Of a DNA stretch of 64,000 nt, positions 46,650 to 58,433 are shown piece by piece. The stretch spans positions 72,501,914-72,565,913 of the forward strand of contig OX375881.1 of NCBI GenBank assembly GCA_947359465.1. Reading direction: 5' to 3'. How positions within the stretch are numbered: the stretch's first letter is position 1; the number at the start of each line of letters is the position of its first letter. The notes beneath the pieces are model-generated. The model made no database searches. It saw only the letters and a program-made list of their open reading frames with translations, and was not told the origin of the DNA. The translations under genes and the position numbers were made by a program. The stretch is from Metellina segmentata (lineage: Eukaryota > Arthropoda > Arachnida > Araneae > Tetragnathidae).

Positions 46650-46739
46650 GCCTCGGTAGCGCAGTAGGCAGCGCGTCAGTCTCATAATCACTCGACACGA
46701 GTAATCTGAAGGTCGTGAGTTCGATTCTCACTCGGGGCA
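46650..46739 (+). tRNA. tRNA-Met(CAU) unit 134, class P
   Basis: C60 to T only. Confidence 0.8.
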
Positions 46740-47000
46740 GTTTTCTTTTGCTGATTATAATTTAAGAACCAACTGGTTCGAACTTTTGACATTAAGAGTT
46801 TCACGCCCATCACACAACTTTCTTTTTTACACAATCGTTTATGAACAATGATTTAATTACTTGAAGTTTAACCGTATACACTGAGTTCAACTGACGCATT
46901 GAAAAGTTAAAGCATTTTACATAAATGAACATTGAAAGTAACTATAATCGTTTTGTCTCGTATGAAAGGAAGCGTAATATAATTTTTATCACTAATTGGA

Positions 47001-47090
47001 GCCTCGGTAGCGCAGTAGGCAGCGCGTCAGTCTCATAATCACTCGACACGAGTAATCTGAAGGTCGTGAGTTATATCCTCAAAAGGGATC
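47001..47090 (+). pseudogene. tRNA-Met pseudogene unit 135, class BA
   Basis: 3' end AAAAGGGATCG. Confidence 0.7.
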
Positions 47091-47350
47091 GTTTTCTTTT
47101 GCTGATTATAATTTAAGAACCAACTGGTTTGAATTTTTAACATTAAAAGTTTGACGCACATTACACAACTTTTTTTTTACACAATCATTTATGGACAGTG
47201 ACTTAATTCTTTAAAGTTTATCCATATACACTGAGCTCAACCTACGCAATGAAAAGTTAAAGCAGTTTACATAAATGAACAAGGAAACTAATCATAATCG
47301 TTTTGTCTCCTATGAAAGGGAGCGTAACATAATTTTTATCACTAATTGGA

Positions 47351-47438
47351 GCCTCGGTAGCGCAGTAGGCAGCGGCTGTCTCATAATCACTCGACACGAG
47401 TAATCTGAAGGTCGTGAGTTCGATCCTCACTCGGGGCA
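47351..47438 (+). pseudogene. tRNA-Met pseudogene unit 136, class D2
   Basis: BC-type spacer, D2 tRNA. Confidence 0.7.
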
Positions 47439-47595
47439 GTTTTCTTTTGCTGGTTATAATTTAAGAACCAACTGGTTCGAAATTTTAACATTAAAAGTTT
47501 CACGCCCATCAAATAACTTTTCTTTTACACAATCGGTTATGAACAATTATTTAATTACTTAAAGTTTAACCGTATACATTGAGCTCAACTGACGC

Positions 47596-47850
47596 AATGA
47601 TAAGCGTCGGTAGCGCAGTAGGCAGCGCGTGAGTCTCATAATCACTCGACACGAGTAATCTGAAGGTCGTGAGTTCGATCCTCACTCGGGGCAGTTTTCT
47701 TTTGCTGATTATAATTTAAAAACCGACTGGTTTGAACTTTTAACATTAAAAGTTTCACGCACATCAAATAACTTTTCTTTTACACAATCGGTTATGAACA
47801 ATTATTTAATTACTTAAAGTTTAACCGTATACACTGAGCTCAACTGACGC
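47596..47850 (+). repeat. Shortened 255-bp unit
   Basis: From ATGATAAG the sequence jumps to CGTCGGTAGCGC. About 97 bp of upstream spacer and tRNA bases 1-3 are replaced by CGT, a net loss of 94 bp including the TATA-like element. Confidence 0.85.
47604..47693 (+). tRNA. tRNA-Met-like unit 137, class G28, upstream deleted
   Basis: Acceptor reads GCGTCGG because the deletion ends inside tRNA base 3-4; no TATA-like element before it. Confidence 0.45.
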
Positions 47851-47953
47851 AATGAAAAGTTAAAGCATTTTACATAAATGAACATGGAAACTAATCATAA
47901 TCGTTTTGTCTCCTATGAATGGGAGCGTAACATTATTTTTATTACGAATTGGA

Positions 47954-48043
47954 GCTTCGGTAGCGCAGTAGGCAGCGCGTCAGTCTCATAATCACTCGAC
48001 ACGAGTAATCTGAAGGTCGTGAGTTCGATCCTCACTCGGGGCA
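47954..48043 (+). tRNA. tRNA-Met(CAU) unit 138, class T3
   Basis: Copy of unit 131 with a normal terminator. Confidence 0.75.
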
Positions 48044-48303
48044 GTTTTCTTTTGCTGATTATAATTTAAGAACCAACTTGTTCGAACTTTTAACATTAAA
48101 AGATTCACGCCCATTAAATAACTTTTCTTTTACACAATCGGTTATGAACAATTATTTAATTACTTGAAGTTTAACCGTATACACTGAGCTCAACTGACGC
48201 AATGATAAGTTAAAGCATTTTACATAAATGAACATGGAAACTAAACATAATCGTTTTGTCTCCTATGAAAGGGAGCGTAATATAATTTTTATCACTAATT
48301 GGA

Positions 48304-48391
48304 GCCTCGGTAGCGCAGTAGGCAGCGGCTGTCTCATAATCACTCGACACGAGTAATCTGAAGGTCGTGAGTTCGATCCTCACTCGGGGCA
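48304..48391 (+). pseudogene. tRNA-Met pseudogene unit 139, class D2
   Basis: Typical D2; lacks the extra changes of unit 132. Confidence 0.7.
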
Positions 48392-48651
48392 GTTTTCTTT
48401 TGCTGGTTATAATTTAAGAACCAACTGGTTCGAACTTTTAACATTAAAAGTTTCACGCCCATCAAATAACTTTTCTTTTACACAATCGGTTATGAACAAT
48501 AATTTAATTACTTAAAGTTTAACCGTTTACACTGAGCTCAACTGACGCAATGAAAAGTTAAAGCATTTTACATAAATGAACATTGAAACTAACTATAATC
48601 GTTTTGTCTCGTATGAAAGGAAGCGTAATATAATTTTTATCACTAATTGGA

Positions 48652-48741
48652 GCCTCGGTAGCGCAGTAGGCAGCGCGTCAGTCTCATACTCACTCGACAC
48701 GAGTAATCTGAAGGTCGTGAGTTCGATTCTCACTCGGGGCA
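48652..48741 (+). tRNA. tRNA-Met(CAU) unit 140, class P
   Basis: CATACTCAC and GATTCTCAC as unit 100. Confidence 0.75.
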
Positions 48742-49002
48742 GTTTTCTTTTGCTGATTATAATTTAAGAACCAACTGGTTCGAACTTTTGACATTAAAAG
48801 TTTCACGCCCATCACACAACTTTTGTTTTTACACAATCGTTTATGAACAATGATTTAATTACTTAAAGTTTAACCGTATACACTGAGTTCAACTGACGCA
48901 ATGAAAAGTTAAAGCATTTTACATAAATGAACATTGAAAGTAACTATAATCGTTTTGTCTCGTATGAAAGGAAGCGTAATATAATTTTTATCACTACTTG
49001 GA

Positions 49003-49092
49003 GCCTCGGTAGCGCAGTAGGCAGCGCGTCAGTCTCATAATCACTCGACACGAGTAATCTGAAGGTCGTGAGTTCGATTCTCACTCGGGGCA
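49003..49092 (+). tRNA. tRNA-Met(CAU) unit 141, class P
   Basis: C60 to T; copy of unit 134. Confidence 0.8.
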
Positions 49093-49353
49093 GTTTTCTT
49101 TTGCTGATTATAATTTAAGAACCAACTGGTTCGAACTTTTGACATTAAGAGTTTCACGCCCATCACACAACTTTCTTTTTTACACAATCGTTTATGAACA
49201 ATGATTTAATTACTTGAAGTTTAACCGTATACACTGAGTTCAACTGACGCATTGAAAAGTTAAAGCATTTTACATAAATGAACATTGAAAGTAACTATAA
49301 TCGTTTTGTCTCGTATGAAAGGAAGCGTAATATAATTTTTATCACTAATTGGA

Positions 49354-49443
49354 GCCTCGGTAGCGCAGTAGGCAGCGCGTCAGTCTCATAATCACTCGAC
49401 ACGTGTAATCTGAAGGTCGTGAGTTATATCCTCAAAAGGGATC
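49354..49443 (+). pseudogene. tRNA-Met pseudogene unit 142, class BA
   Basis: Intron ACACGTGTAAT. Confidence 0.7.
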
Positions 49444-49703
49444 GTTTTCTTTTGCTGATTATAATTTAAGAACCAACTGGTTTGAATTTTTAACATTAAA
49501 AGTTTGACGCACATTACACAACTTTTTTTTTACACAATCATTTATGGACAATGACTTAATTCTTTAAAGTTTATCCATATACACTGAGCTCAACCTACGC
49601 AATGAAAAGTTAAAGCAGTTTACATAAATGAACAAGGAAACTAATCATAATCGTTTTGTCTCCTATGAAAGGGAGCGTAACATAATTTTTATCACTAATT
49701 GGA

Positions 49704-49791
49704 GCCTCGGTAGCGCAGTAGGCAGCGGCTGTCTCATAATCACTCGACACGAGTAATCTGAAGGTCGTGAGTTCGATCCTCACTCGGGGCA
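49704..49791 (+). pseudogene. tRNA-Met pseudogene unit 143, class D2
   Basis: Copy of unit 136. Confidence 0.7.
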
Positions 49792-49948
49792 GTTTTCTTT
49801 TGCTGGTTATAATTTAAGAACCAACTGGTTCGAACTTTTAACATTAAAAGTTTCACGCCCATCAAATAACTTTTCTTTTACACAATCGGTTATGAACAAT
49901 TATTTAATTACTTAAAGTTTAACCGTATACATTGAGCTCAACTGACGC

Positions 49949-50203
49949 AATGATAAGCGTCGGTAGCGCAGTAGGCAGCGCGTGAGTCTCATAATCACTC
50001 GACACGAGTAATCTGAAGGTCGTGAGTTCGATCCTCACTCGGGGCAGTTTTCTTTTGCTGATTATAATTTAAGAACCAACTGGTTCGAACTTTTAACATT
50101 AAAAGTTTCACGCCCATCAAATAACTTTTCTTTTACACAATCGTTTATGAACAATGACTTAATTACTTAAAGTTTATCCATATACCCTAAGCTCAACCTA
50201 CGC
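49949..50203 (+). repeat. Shortened 255-bp unit, second copy
   Basis: Same breakpoint as at 47604, so the deletion arose once and was copied with its block. Confidence 0.85.
49957..50046 (+). tRNA. tRNA-Met-like unit 144, class G28, upstream deleted
   Basis: Copy of unit 137 with GCGTCGG. Confidence 0.45.
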
Positions 50204-50306
50204 AATGAAAAGTTAAAGCAGTTTACATAAATGAACATGGAAACTAAACATAATCGTTTTGTCTCGTATGAAAGGAAGCGTAATATAATTTTTATCACTA
50301 ATTGGA

Positions 50307-50396
50307 GCCTCGGTAGCGCAGTAGGCAGCGCGTCAGTCTCATAATCACTCCACACGAGTAATCTGAAGGTCGTGAGTTCGATCCTCACTCGGGGCA
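50307..50396 (+). tRNA. tRNA-Met(CAU) unit 145, class P
   Basis: Mature part intact; intron ACTCCACACGAGT loses one hairpin pair. Confidence 0.78.
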
Positions 50397-50656
50397 GTTT
50401 TCTTTTGCTGATTATAATTTCAGAACCGACTGGTTTGAACTTTTAATATTAAAAGTTTCACGCACATCACACAACTTTTTTTTTACACATTCGTTTATGA
50501 ACAATGACTTAATTACTTAAAGTTTATCCATATACACTGAGCTCAACCTACGCAATGATAAGTTAAAGCAGTTTACATAAATGAACATGGAAACTAATCA
50601 TAATCGTTTTGTCTCCTATGAATGGGAGCGTAACATAATTTTTATCACTGATTGGA

Positions 50657-50746
50657 GCTTCGGTAGCGCAGTAGGCAGCGCGTCAGTCTCATAATCACTC
50701 GACACGAGAAATCTGAAGGTCGTGAGTTCCATCCTCACACGGGAAA
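50657..50746 (+). pseudogene. tRNA-Met pseudogene unit 146, T3 start with BC end
   Basis: GCTTCGG joined to GTTCCATCC and CGGGAAA, a recombinant inside the tRNA; intron ends CGAGAAAT. Confidence 0.68.
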
Positions 50747-51005
50747 GTTTTCTTTTGCTGATTATAATTTAAGAACCGACTGGTTTGAACTTTTAACATT
50801 AAAAGTTTGACAAACATTACACAACTTTTTTTTACACAATCATTTATGGACAATGACTTAATTATTTAAAGTTTAACCATATACCCTGAGCTCAACCTAC
50901 GCAATGAAAAGTTAAAGCTGTTTACATAAATGAACATGGACACTAAACATAATCGTTTTGTCTCCTATGACAGGGAGCGTAATATTATTTTTATCACTAA
51001 TTGGA

Positions 51006-51093
51006 GCCTCGGTAGCGCAGTAGGCAGCGGCTGTCTCATAATCACTCGACACGAGTAATCTGAAGGTCGTGAGTTCGATCCTCACTCGGGGCA
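51006..51093 (+). pseudogene. tRNA-Met pseudogene unit 147, class D2
   Basis: Upstream ATGACAGGGAGC, AATATTATTTTT. Confidence 0.7.
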
Positions 51094-51353
51094 GTTTTCT
51101 TTGGCTGATTATAATTTAAGAACTAACTGGTTCGAACTTTTAACATTAAAAGTTTCACGCCCATCAAATAACTTTTCTTTTACACAATCGGTTATGAACA
51201 ATTATTTAATTACTTAAAGTTTAACCGTATACACTGAGCTCAACTGACGCAATGATAAGTTAAAGCATTTTACATAAATGAACATTGAAACTAACTATAA
51301 TCGTTTTGTCTCGTATGAAAGGAAGCGTAATATAATTTTTATCACTAATTAGA

Positions 51354-51443
51354 GCCTCGGTAGCGCAGTAGGCAGCGCGTCAGTCTCATAATCACTCGAC
51401 ACGAGTAATCTGAAGGTCGTGAGTTCGATTTTCACTCGGGGCA
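51354..51443 (+). tRNA. tRNA-Met(CAU) unit 148, class P
   Basis: GATTTTCAC. Confidence 0.65.
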
Positions 51444-51704
51444 GTTTTCTTTAGCTGATTATAATTTAAGAACCAACTGGTTCGAACTTTTGACATTAAA
51501 AGTTTCACGCCCATCACACAACTTTTGTTTTTACACAATCGTTTATGAACAATGATTTAATTACTTAAAGTTTAACCGTATACACTGAGTTCAACTGACG
51601 CAATGAAAAGTTAAAGCATTTTACATAAATGAACATTGAAACTAACTATAATCGTTTTGTCTCGTATGAAAGGAAGCGTAATATAATTTTTATCACTAAT
51701 TGGA

Positions 51705-51794
51705 GCCTCGGTAGCGCAGTAGGCAGCGCGTCAGTCTCATAATCACTCGACACGAGTAATCTGAAGGTCGTGAGTTCGATTCTCACTCGGGGCA
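51705..51794 (+). tRNA. tRNA-Met(CAU) unit 149, class P
   Basis: GATTCTCAC; arms pair. Confidence 0.8.
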
Positions 51795-52055
51795 GTTTTC
51801 TTTTGCTGATTATAATTTAAGAACCAACTGGTTCGAACTTTTGACATTAAAAGTTTCACGCCCATCACACAACTTTTGTTTTTACACAATCGTTTATGAA
51901 CAATGATTTAATTACTTGAAGTTTAACCGTATGCACTGAGTTCAACTGACGCAATGAAAAGTTAAAGCATTTTACATAAATGAACATTGAAAGTAACTAT
52001 AATCGTTTTGTCTCGTATGAAAGGAAGCGTAATATAATTTTTATCACTAATTGGA

Positions 52056-52145
52056 GCCTCGGTAGCGCAGTAGGCAGCGCGTCAGTCTCATAATCACTCG
52101 ACACGAGTAATCTGAAGGTCGTGAGTTATATACTCAAAAGGGATC
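52056..52145 (+). pseudogene. tRNA-Met pseudogene unit 150, class BA
   Basis: B box further changed to GTTATATAC. Confidence 0.72.
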
Positions 52146-52404
52146 GTTTTCTTTTGCTGATTATAATTTAAGAACCAACTGGTTTGAAATTTTAACATTA
52201 AAAGTTTCACGCACATCACACAATTTTTTTTTACACAATCGTTTATGAACAATGACTTAATTACTTAAAGTTTATCCATATACCCTGAGCTCAACCTACG
52301 CAATGAAAAGTTAAAGCTGTTTACATAAATGAACATGGAAACTAAACATAATCGTTTTGTCTCCTATGAAAGGGAGCGTAATATAATTTTTATCACTAAT
52401 TGGA

Positions 52405-52492
52405 GCCTAGGTAGCGCAGTAGGCAGCGGCTGTCTCATAATCACTCGACACGAGTAATCTGAAGGTCGTGAGTTCGATCCTCACTCGGGGCA
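52405..52492 (+). pseudogene. tRNA-Met pseudogene unit 151, class D2
   Basis: Acceptor GCCTAGG. Confidence 0.72.
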
Positions 52493-52752
52493 GTTTTCTT
52501 TTGCTGGTTATAATTTAAGAACCAACTGGTTCGAACTTTTAACATTAAAAGTTTCACGCCCATCAAATAACTTTTCTTTTACACAATCGGTTATGAACAA
52601 TTATTTAATTACTTAAAGTTTAACCGTTTACACTGAGCTCAACTGACGCAATGATAAGTTAAAGCAGTTTACATAAATGAACATGGAAACTAATCATAAT
52701 CGTTTTGTCTCCTATGAATGGGAGCGTAACATAATTTTTATCACTAATTGGA

Positions 52753-52842
52753 GCCTCGTTAGCGCAGTAGGCAGCGCGTCAGTCTCATAATCACTCGACA
52801 CGAGTAATCTGAAGGTCGTGAGTTCGATCCTCACTCGGGGCA
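52753..52842 (+). tRNA. tRNA-Met(CAU) unit 152, class P
   Basis: G7 to T (GCCTCGTTAG), giving U7-U66; otherwise intact. Confidence 0.68.
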
Positions 52843-53101
52843 GTTTTCTTTTGCTGATTATAATTTAGGAACAACTGGTTCGAACTTTTAACATTAAAAG
52901 TTTCACGCAGATCAAATAACTTTTCTTTTACAGAATCGGTTATGAACAATTATTTAATTACTTAAAGTTTAACCGTATACACTGAGCTCAACTGACGGAA
53001 TGATAAGTTAAAGCATTTTACATAAATGAACATTGAAACTAACTATAATCGTTTTGTCTCGTATGAAAGGAAGCGTAATATAATTTTTATCACTAATTAG
53101 A

Positions 53102-53191
53102 GCCTCGGTAGCGCAGTAGGCAGCGCGTCAGTCTCATAATCACTCGACACGAGTAATCTGAAAGTCGTGAGTTCGATTCTCACTCGGGGCA
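53102..53191 (+). tRNA. tRNA-Met(CAU) unit 153, class P
   Basis: GAAAGTCG variable loop and GATTCTCAC. Confidence 0.7.
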
Positions 53192-53452
53192 GTTTTCTTT
53201 TGCTGATTATAATTTAAGAACCAACTGGTTCGAACTTTTGACATTAAAAGTTTCACGCCCATCACACAACTTTTGTTTTTACACAATCGTTTATGAACAA
53301 TGATTTAATTACTTAAAGTTTAACCGTATACACTGAGTTCAACTGACGCAATGAAAAGTTAAAGCATTTTACATAAATGAACATTGAAAGTAACTATAAT
53401 CGTTTTGTCTCGTATGAAAGGAAGCGTAATATAATTTTTATCACTAATTGGA

Positions 53453-53542
53453 GCCTCGGTAGCGCAGTAGGCAGCGCGTCAGTCTCATAATCACTCGACA
53501 AGAGTAATCTGAAGGTCGTGAGTTATATCCTCAAAAGGGATC
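53453..53542 (+). pseudogene. tRNA-Met pseudogene unit 154, class BA
   Basis: Intron ACAAGAGT; followed by AATTAAAGAACC. Confidence 0.7.
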
Positions 53543-53801
53543 GTTTTCTTTTGCTGATTATAATTAAAGAACCAACTGGTTTGAAATTTTAACATTAAAA
53601 GTTTCACGAACATCACACAATTTTTTTTTACACAATCGTTTATGAACAATGACTTAATTACTTAAAGTTTATCCATATACCCTAAACTCAACCTACGCAA
53701 TGAAAAGTTAAAACTGTTTACATAAATGAACATGGAAACTAAACATAATCGTTTTGTCTCCTATGAAAGGGATAGTAATATAATTTTTATCACTAATTGG
53801 A

Positions 53802-53889
53802 GCCTCGGTAGCGCAGTAGGCAGCGGCTGTCCCATAATCACTCGACACGAGTAATCTGAAGGTCGTGAGTTCGATCCTCACTCGGGGCA
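53802..53889 (+). pseudogene. tRNA-Met pseudogene unit 155, class D2
   Basis: CCCATAA loses U33. Confidence 0.74.
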
Positions 53890-54149
53890 GTTTTCTTTTG
53901 CTGGTTATAATTTAAGAACCAACTGGTTCGAACTTTTAACATTAAAAGTTTCACGCCAATCAAATAACTTTTCTTTTACACAATCGGTTATGAACAATTA
54001 TTTAATTACTTAAAGTTTAACCGTTTACACTGAGCTCAACCTACGCAATGAAAAGTTAAAGCTGTTTACATAAATGAACATGGAAACTAAACATAATCGT
54101 TTTGTCTCCTATGACAGGGAGCGTAATATTATTTTTATCACTAATTGGA

Positions 54150-54239
54150 GCCTCGGTAGCGCAGTAGGCAGCGCGTCAGTCTCATAATCACTCGACTCGA
54201 GTAATCTGAAGGTCGTGAGTTCGATCCTCACTCGGGGCA
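54150..54239 (+). tRNA. tRNA-Met(CAU) unit 156, class P
   Basis: Mature part intact; intron loop ACT makes CTCGACTCGAG. Spacer is D2 type. Confidence 0.8.
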
Positions 54240-54499
54240 GTTTTCTTTTGCTGATTATAATTTAAGAACCGACTGGTTTGAACTTTTAACATTAAAAGTT
54301 TCAAGCACATCACACAACTTTTTTTTTACACATTCGTTTATGAACAATGACTTAATTACTTAAAGTTTATCCATATACACTGAGCTCAACCTACGCAATG
54401 ATAAGTTAAAGCAGTTTACATAAATGAACATGGAAACTAATCATAATCGTTTTGTCTCCTATGAATGGGAGCGTAACATAATTTTTATCACTGATTGGA

Positions 54500-54589
54500 G
54501 CCTCGGTAGAGCAGTAGGCAGCGCGTCAGTCTCATAATCACTCGACACGAGTAATCTGAAGGTCGTGAGTTCCATCCTCACACGGGAAA
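54500..54589 (+). pseudogene. tRNA-Met pseudogene unit 157, class BC
   Basis: A box GTAGAGCAG. Confidence 0.72.
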
Positions 54590-54849
54590 GTTTTCTTTTG
54601 CTGATTATAATTTAAGAACCGACTGGTTTGAACTTTTAACATTAAAAGTTTGACAAACATTACACAACTTTTTTTTTACACAATCATTTATGGACAATGA
54701 CTTAATTATTTAAAGTTTAACCATATACCCTGAGCTCAACCTACGCAATGAAAAGTTAAAGCTGTTTACATAAATGAACATGGAAACTAAACATAATCGT
54801 TTTGTCTCCTATGACAGGGAGCGTAATATTATTTTTATCACTAATTGGA

Positions 54850-54937
54850 GCCTCGGTAGCGCAGTAGGCAGCGGCTGTCTCATAATCACTCGACACGAGT
54901 AATCTGAAGGTCGTGAGTTCGATCCTCACTCGGGGCA
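54850..54937 (+). pseudogene. tRNA-Met pseudogene unit 158, class D2
   Basis: Typical D2; upstream AATATTATTTTT. Confidence 0.7.
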
Positions 54938-55197
54938 GTTTTCTTTTGCTGATTATAATTTAAGAACTAACTGGTTCGAACTTTTAACATTAAAAGTTTC
55001 ACGCCCATCAAATAACTTTTCTTTTACACAATCGGTTATGAACAATTATTTAATTACTTAAAGTTTAACCGTATACACTGAGCTCAACTGACATAAATGA
55101 TAAGTTAAAGCATTTTACATAAATGAACATTGAAACTAACTATAATCGTTTTGTCTCGTATGAAAAGAAGCGTAATATAATTTTATTAATATTTGGA

Positions 55198-55287
55198 GCC
55201 TCGGTAGCGCAGTAGGCAGCGCGTGAGTCTCATAATCACTCGACACGAGTAATCTGAAGGTCGTGAGTTCGATCCTCACTCGGGGCA
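55198..55287 (+). tRNA. tRNA-Met-like unit 159, class G28
   Basis: G28-G42 mismatch only; upstream ATTTTATTAATATTTGGA. Confidence 0.55.
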
Positions 55288-55547
55288 GTTTTCTTTTGCT
55301 GATTATAATTTAAGAACCGACTGGTTTGAACTTTTAACATTAAAAGTTTCACGCACATCACACAACTTTTTTTTTACACATTCGTTTATGAACAATGACT
55401 TAATTACTTAAAGTTTATCCATATACACTGAGCTCAACCTACGCAATGAAAAGTTAAAGCAGTTTACATAAATGAACATGGAAACTAATCATAATCGCTT
55501 TGTCTCCTATGAATGGGAGCGTAACATAATTTTTATCACTAATTGGA

Positions 55548-55637
55548 GCTTCGGTAGCGCAGTAGGCAGCGCGTCAGTCTCATAATCACTCGACACGAGT
55601 AATATGAAGGTCGTGAGTTCGATCCTCACTCGGGGCA
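55548..55637 (+). tRNA. tRNA-Met unit 160, class T3
   Basis: C40 to A (TAATATGAAGG); acceptor end normal. Confidence 0.58.
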
Positions 55638-55897
55638 GTTTTCTTTTGCTGATTATAATTTAAGAACCAACTGGTTCGAACTTTTAACATTAAAAGTTTC
55701 ACGCCCATTAAATAACTTTTCTTTTACACAATCGGTTATGAACAATTATTTAATTACTTAAAGTTTAACCGTATACACTGAGCTCAACTGACGCAATGAT
55801 AAGTTAAAGCATTTTACATAAATGAACATTGAAACTAACTATAATCGTTTTGTCTCGTATGAAAGGAAGCGTAATATAATTTTTATCACTAATTAGA

Positions 55898-55987
55898 GCC
55901 TCGGTAGCGCAGTAGGCAGCGCGTCAGTCTCATAATCACTCGACACGAGTAATCTGAAGGTCGTGAGTTCGATTTTCAATCGGGGCA
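55898..55987 (+). tRNA. tRNA-Met unit 161, class P
   Basis: GATTTTCAATCGG: G53-U61 and a G49-A65 mismatch. Confidence 0.55.
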
Positions 55988-56246
55988 GTTTTCTTTTGCT
56001 GATTATAATTTAAGAACCAACTGGTTTGAAATTTTAACATTAAAAGTTTCACGAACATCACACAATTTTTTTTTACACAATCGTTTATGAACAATGACTT
56101 AATTACTTAAAGTTTATCCATATACCCTAAGCTCAACCTACGCAATGAAAAGTTAAAGCTGTTTACATAAATGAACATGGAAACTAAACATAATCGTTTT
56201 GTCTCCTATGAAAGGGATAGTAATATAATTTTTATCACTAATTGGA

Positions 56247-56334
56247 GCCTCGGTAGCGCAGTAGGCAGCGGCTGTCCCATAATCACTCGACACGAGTAAT
56301 CTGAAGGTCGTGAGTGTGATCCTCACTCGGGGCA
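56247..56334 (+). pseudogene. tRNA-Met pseudogene unit 162, class D2
   Basis: CCCATAA; T-loop GTGAGTGTGATCC. Confidence 0.74.
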
Positions 56335-56594
56335 GTTTTCTTTTGCTGGTTATAATTTAAGAACCAACTGGTTCGAACTTTTAACATTAAAAGTTTCACG
56401 CCAATCAAATAACTTTTCTTTTACACAATCGGTTATGAACAATTATTTAATTACTTAAAGTTTAACCGTTTACACTGAGCTCAACCTACGCAATGAAAAG
56501 TTAAAGCTGTTTACATAAATGAACATGGAAACTAAACATAATCGTTTTGTCTCCTATGACAGGGAGCGTAATATTATTTTTATCACTAATTGGA

Positions 56595-56684
56595 GCCTCG
56601 GTAGCGCAGTAGGCAGCGCGTCAGTCTCATAATCACTCGACTCGAGTAATCTGAAGGTCGTGAGTTCGATCCTCACTCGGGGCA
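56595..56684 (+). tRNA. tRNA-Met(CAU) unit 163, class P
   Basis: Copy of unit 156. Confidence 0.8.
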
Positions 56685-56944
56685 GTTTTCTTTTGCTGAT
56701 TATAATTTAAGAACCGACTGATTTGAACTTTTAACATTAAAAGTTTCAAGCACATCACACAACTTTTTTTTTACACATTCGTTTATGAACAATGACTTAA
56801 TTACTTAAAGTTTATCCATATACACTGAGCTCAACCTACGCAATGATAAGTTAAAGCAGTTTACATAAATGAACATGGAAACTAATCATATTCGTTTTGT
56901 CTCCTATGAATGGGAGCGTAACATAATTTTTATCACTGATTGGA

Positions 56945-57034
56945 GCCTCGGTAGAGCAGTAGGCAGCGCGTCAGTCTCATAATCACTCGACACGAGTAAT
57001 CTGAAGGTCGTGAGTTCCATCCTCACACGGGAAA
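56945..57034 (+). pseudogene. tRNA-Met pseudogene unit 164, class BC
   Basis: Copy of unit 157. Confidence 0.72.
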
Positions 57035-57293
57035 GTTTTCTTTTGCTGATTATAATTTAAGAACCGACTGGTTTGAACTTTTAACATTAAAAGTTTAAAA
57101 ACATTACACAACTTTTTTTTTACACAATCATTTATGGACAATGACTTAATTATTTAAAGTTTAACCATATACCCTGAGCTCAACCTACGCAATGAAAAGT
57201 TAAAGCTGTTTACATAAATGAACATGGAAACTAAACATAATCGTTTTGTCTCCTATGACAGGGAGCGTAATATTATTTTTATCACTAATTGGA

Positions 57294-57381
57294 GCCTCGG
57301 TAGCGCAGTAGGCAGCGGCTGTCTCATAATCACTCGACACGATTAATCTGAAGGTCGTGAGTTCGATCCTCACTCGGGGCA
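57294..57381 (+). pseudogene. tRNA-Met pseudogene unit 165, class D2
   Basis: Intron ACACGATTAAT. Confidence 0.7.
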
Positions 57382-57641
57382 GTTTTCTTTTGCTGATTAT
57401 AATTTAAGAACTAACTGGTTCGAACTTATAACATTAAAAGTTTCACGCCCATCAAATAACTTTTCTTTTACACAATCGGTTATGAACAATTATTTAATTA
57501 CTTAAAGTTTAACCGTATACACTGAGCTCAACTGACGTAAATGATAAGTTAAAGCATTTTACATAAATGAACATTGAAACTAACTATAATCGTTTTGTCT
57601 CGTATGAAAAGAAGCGTAATATAATTTTATTAATATTTGGA

Positions 57642-57731
57642 GCCTCGGTAGCGCAGTAGGCAGCGCGTGAGTCTCATAATCACTCGACACGAGTAATCTG
57701 AAGGTCGTGAGTTCGATCCTCACTCGGGGCA
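57642..57731 (+). tRNA. tRNA-Met-like unit 166, class G28
   Basis: Copy of unit 159. Confidence 0.55.
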
Positions 57732-57991
57732 GTTTTCTTTTGCTGATTATAATTTAAGAACCGACTGGTTTGAACTTTTAACATTAAAAGTTTCACGCAC
57801 ATCACACAACTTTTTTTTTACACATTCGTTTATGAACAATGACTTAATTACTTAAAGTTTATCCATATACACTGAGCTCAACCTACGCAATGAAAAGTTA
57901 AAGCAGTTTACATAAATGAACATGGAAACTAATCATAATCGCTTTGTCTCCTATGAATGGGAGCGTAACATAATTTTTATCACTAATTGGA

Positions 57992-58081
57992 GCTTCGGTA
58001 GCGCAGTAGGCAGCGCGTCAGTCTCATAATCACTCGACACGAGTAATATGAAGGTCGTGAGTTCGATCCTCACTCGGGGCA
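57992..58081 (+). tRNA. tRNA-Met unit 167, class T3
   Basis: Copy of unit 160. Confidence 0.58.
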
Positions 58082-58343
58082 GTTTTCTTTTGCTGATTAT
58101 AATTTAAGAACCAACTGGTTCGAACTTTTAACATTAAAAGTTTCACGCCCATTAAATAACTTTTCTTTTACACACAATCGGTTATGAACAATTATTTAAT
58201 TACTTAAAGTTTAACCGTATACACTGAGCTCAACTGACGCAATGATAAGTTAAAGCATTTTACATAAATGAACATTGAAACTAACTATAATCGTTTTGTC
58301 TCGTATGAAAGGAAGCGTAATATAATTTTTATCACTAATTAGA

Positions 58344-58433
58344 GCCTCGGTAGCGCAGTAGGCAGCGCGTCAGTCTCATAATCACTCGACACGAGTAATC
58401 TGAAGGTCGTGAGTTCGATTTTCAATCGGGGCA
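58344..58433 (+). tRNA. tRNA-Met unit 168, class P
   Basis: Copy of unit 161; spacer has CACACAATCGG, a 2-nt gain. Confidence 0.55.

Larger units (their letters stand above)
45530..50095 (+). repeat. 7-unit block with a shortened unit, two copies (units 131-137 and 138-144)
   Basis: Offset 2352-2353, which is seven units minus 94 bp. Both copies share GGAGCGTAACATTATTTTTA with TTACGAATT and both end in a unit shortened by 94 bp. Unit 133 differs in type from unit 140, so the copies have since been partly replaced or shuffled. Confidence 0.8.

Noticed and set aside
40255..50388. Short - strand open frames starting MRIELTTFRLLV
   Set aside because: They are the antisense of the tRNA T-arm and anticodon region; such frames are a common annotation artefact of tRNA genes. 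The same holds for the frame at 2152-2373.
54186..54200. CTCGACTCGAG as a protein-binding palindrome
   Set aside because: It is the usual intron hairpin with one loop base changed; no reason to invoke another function.
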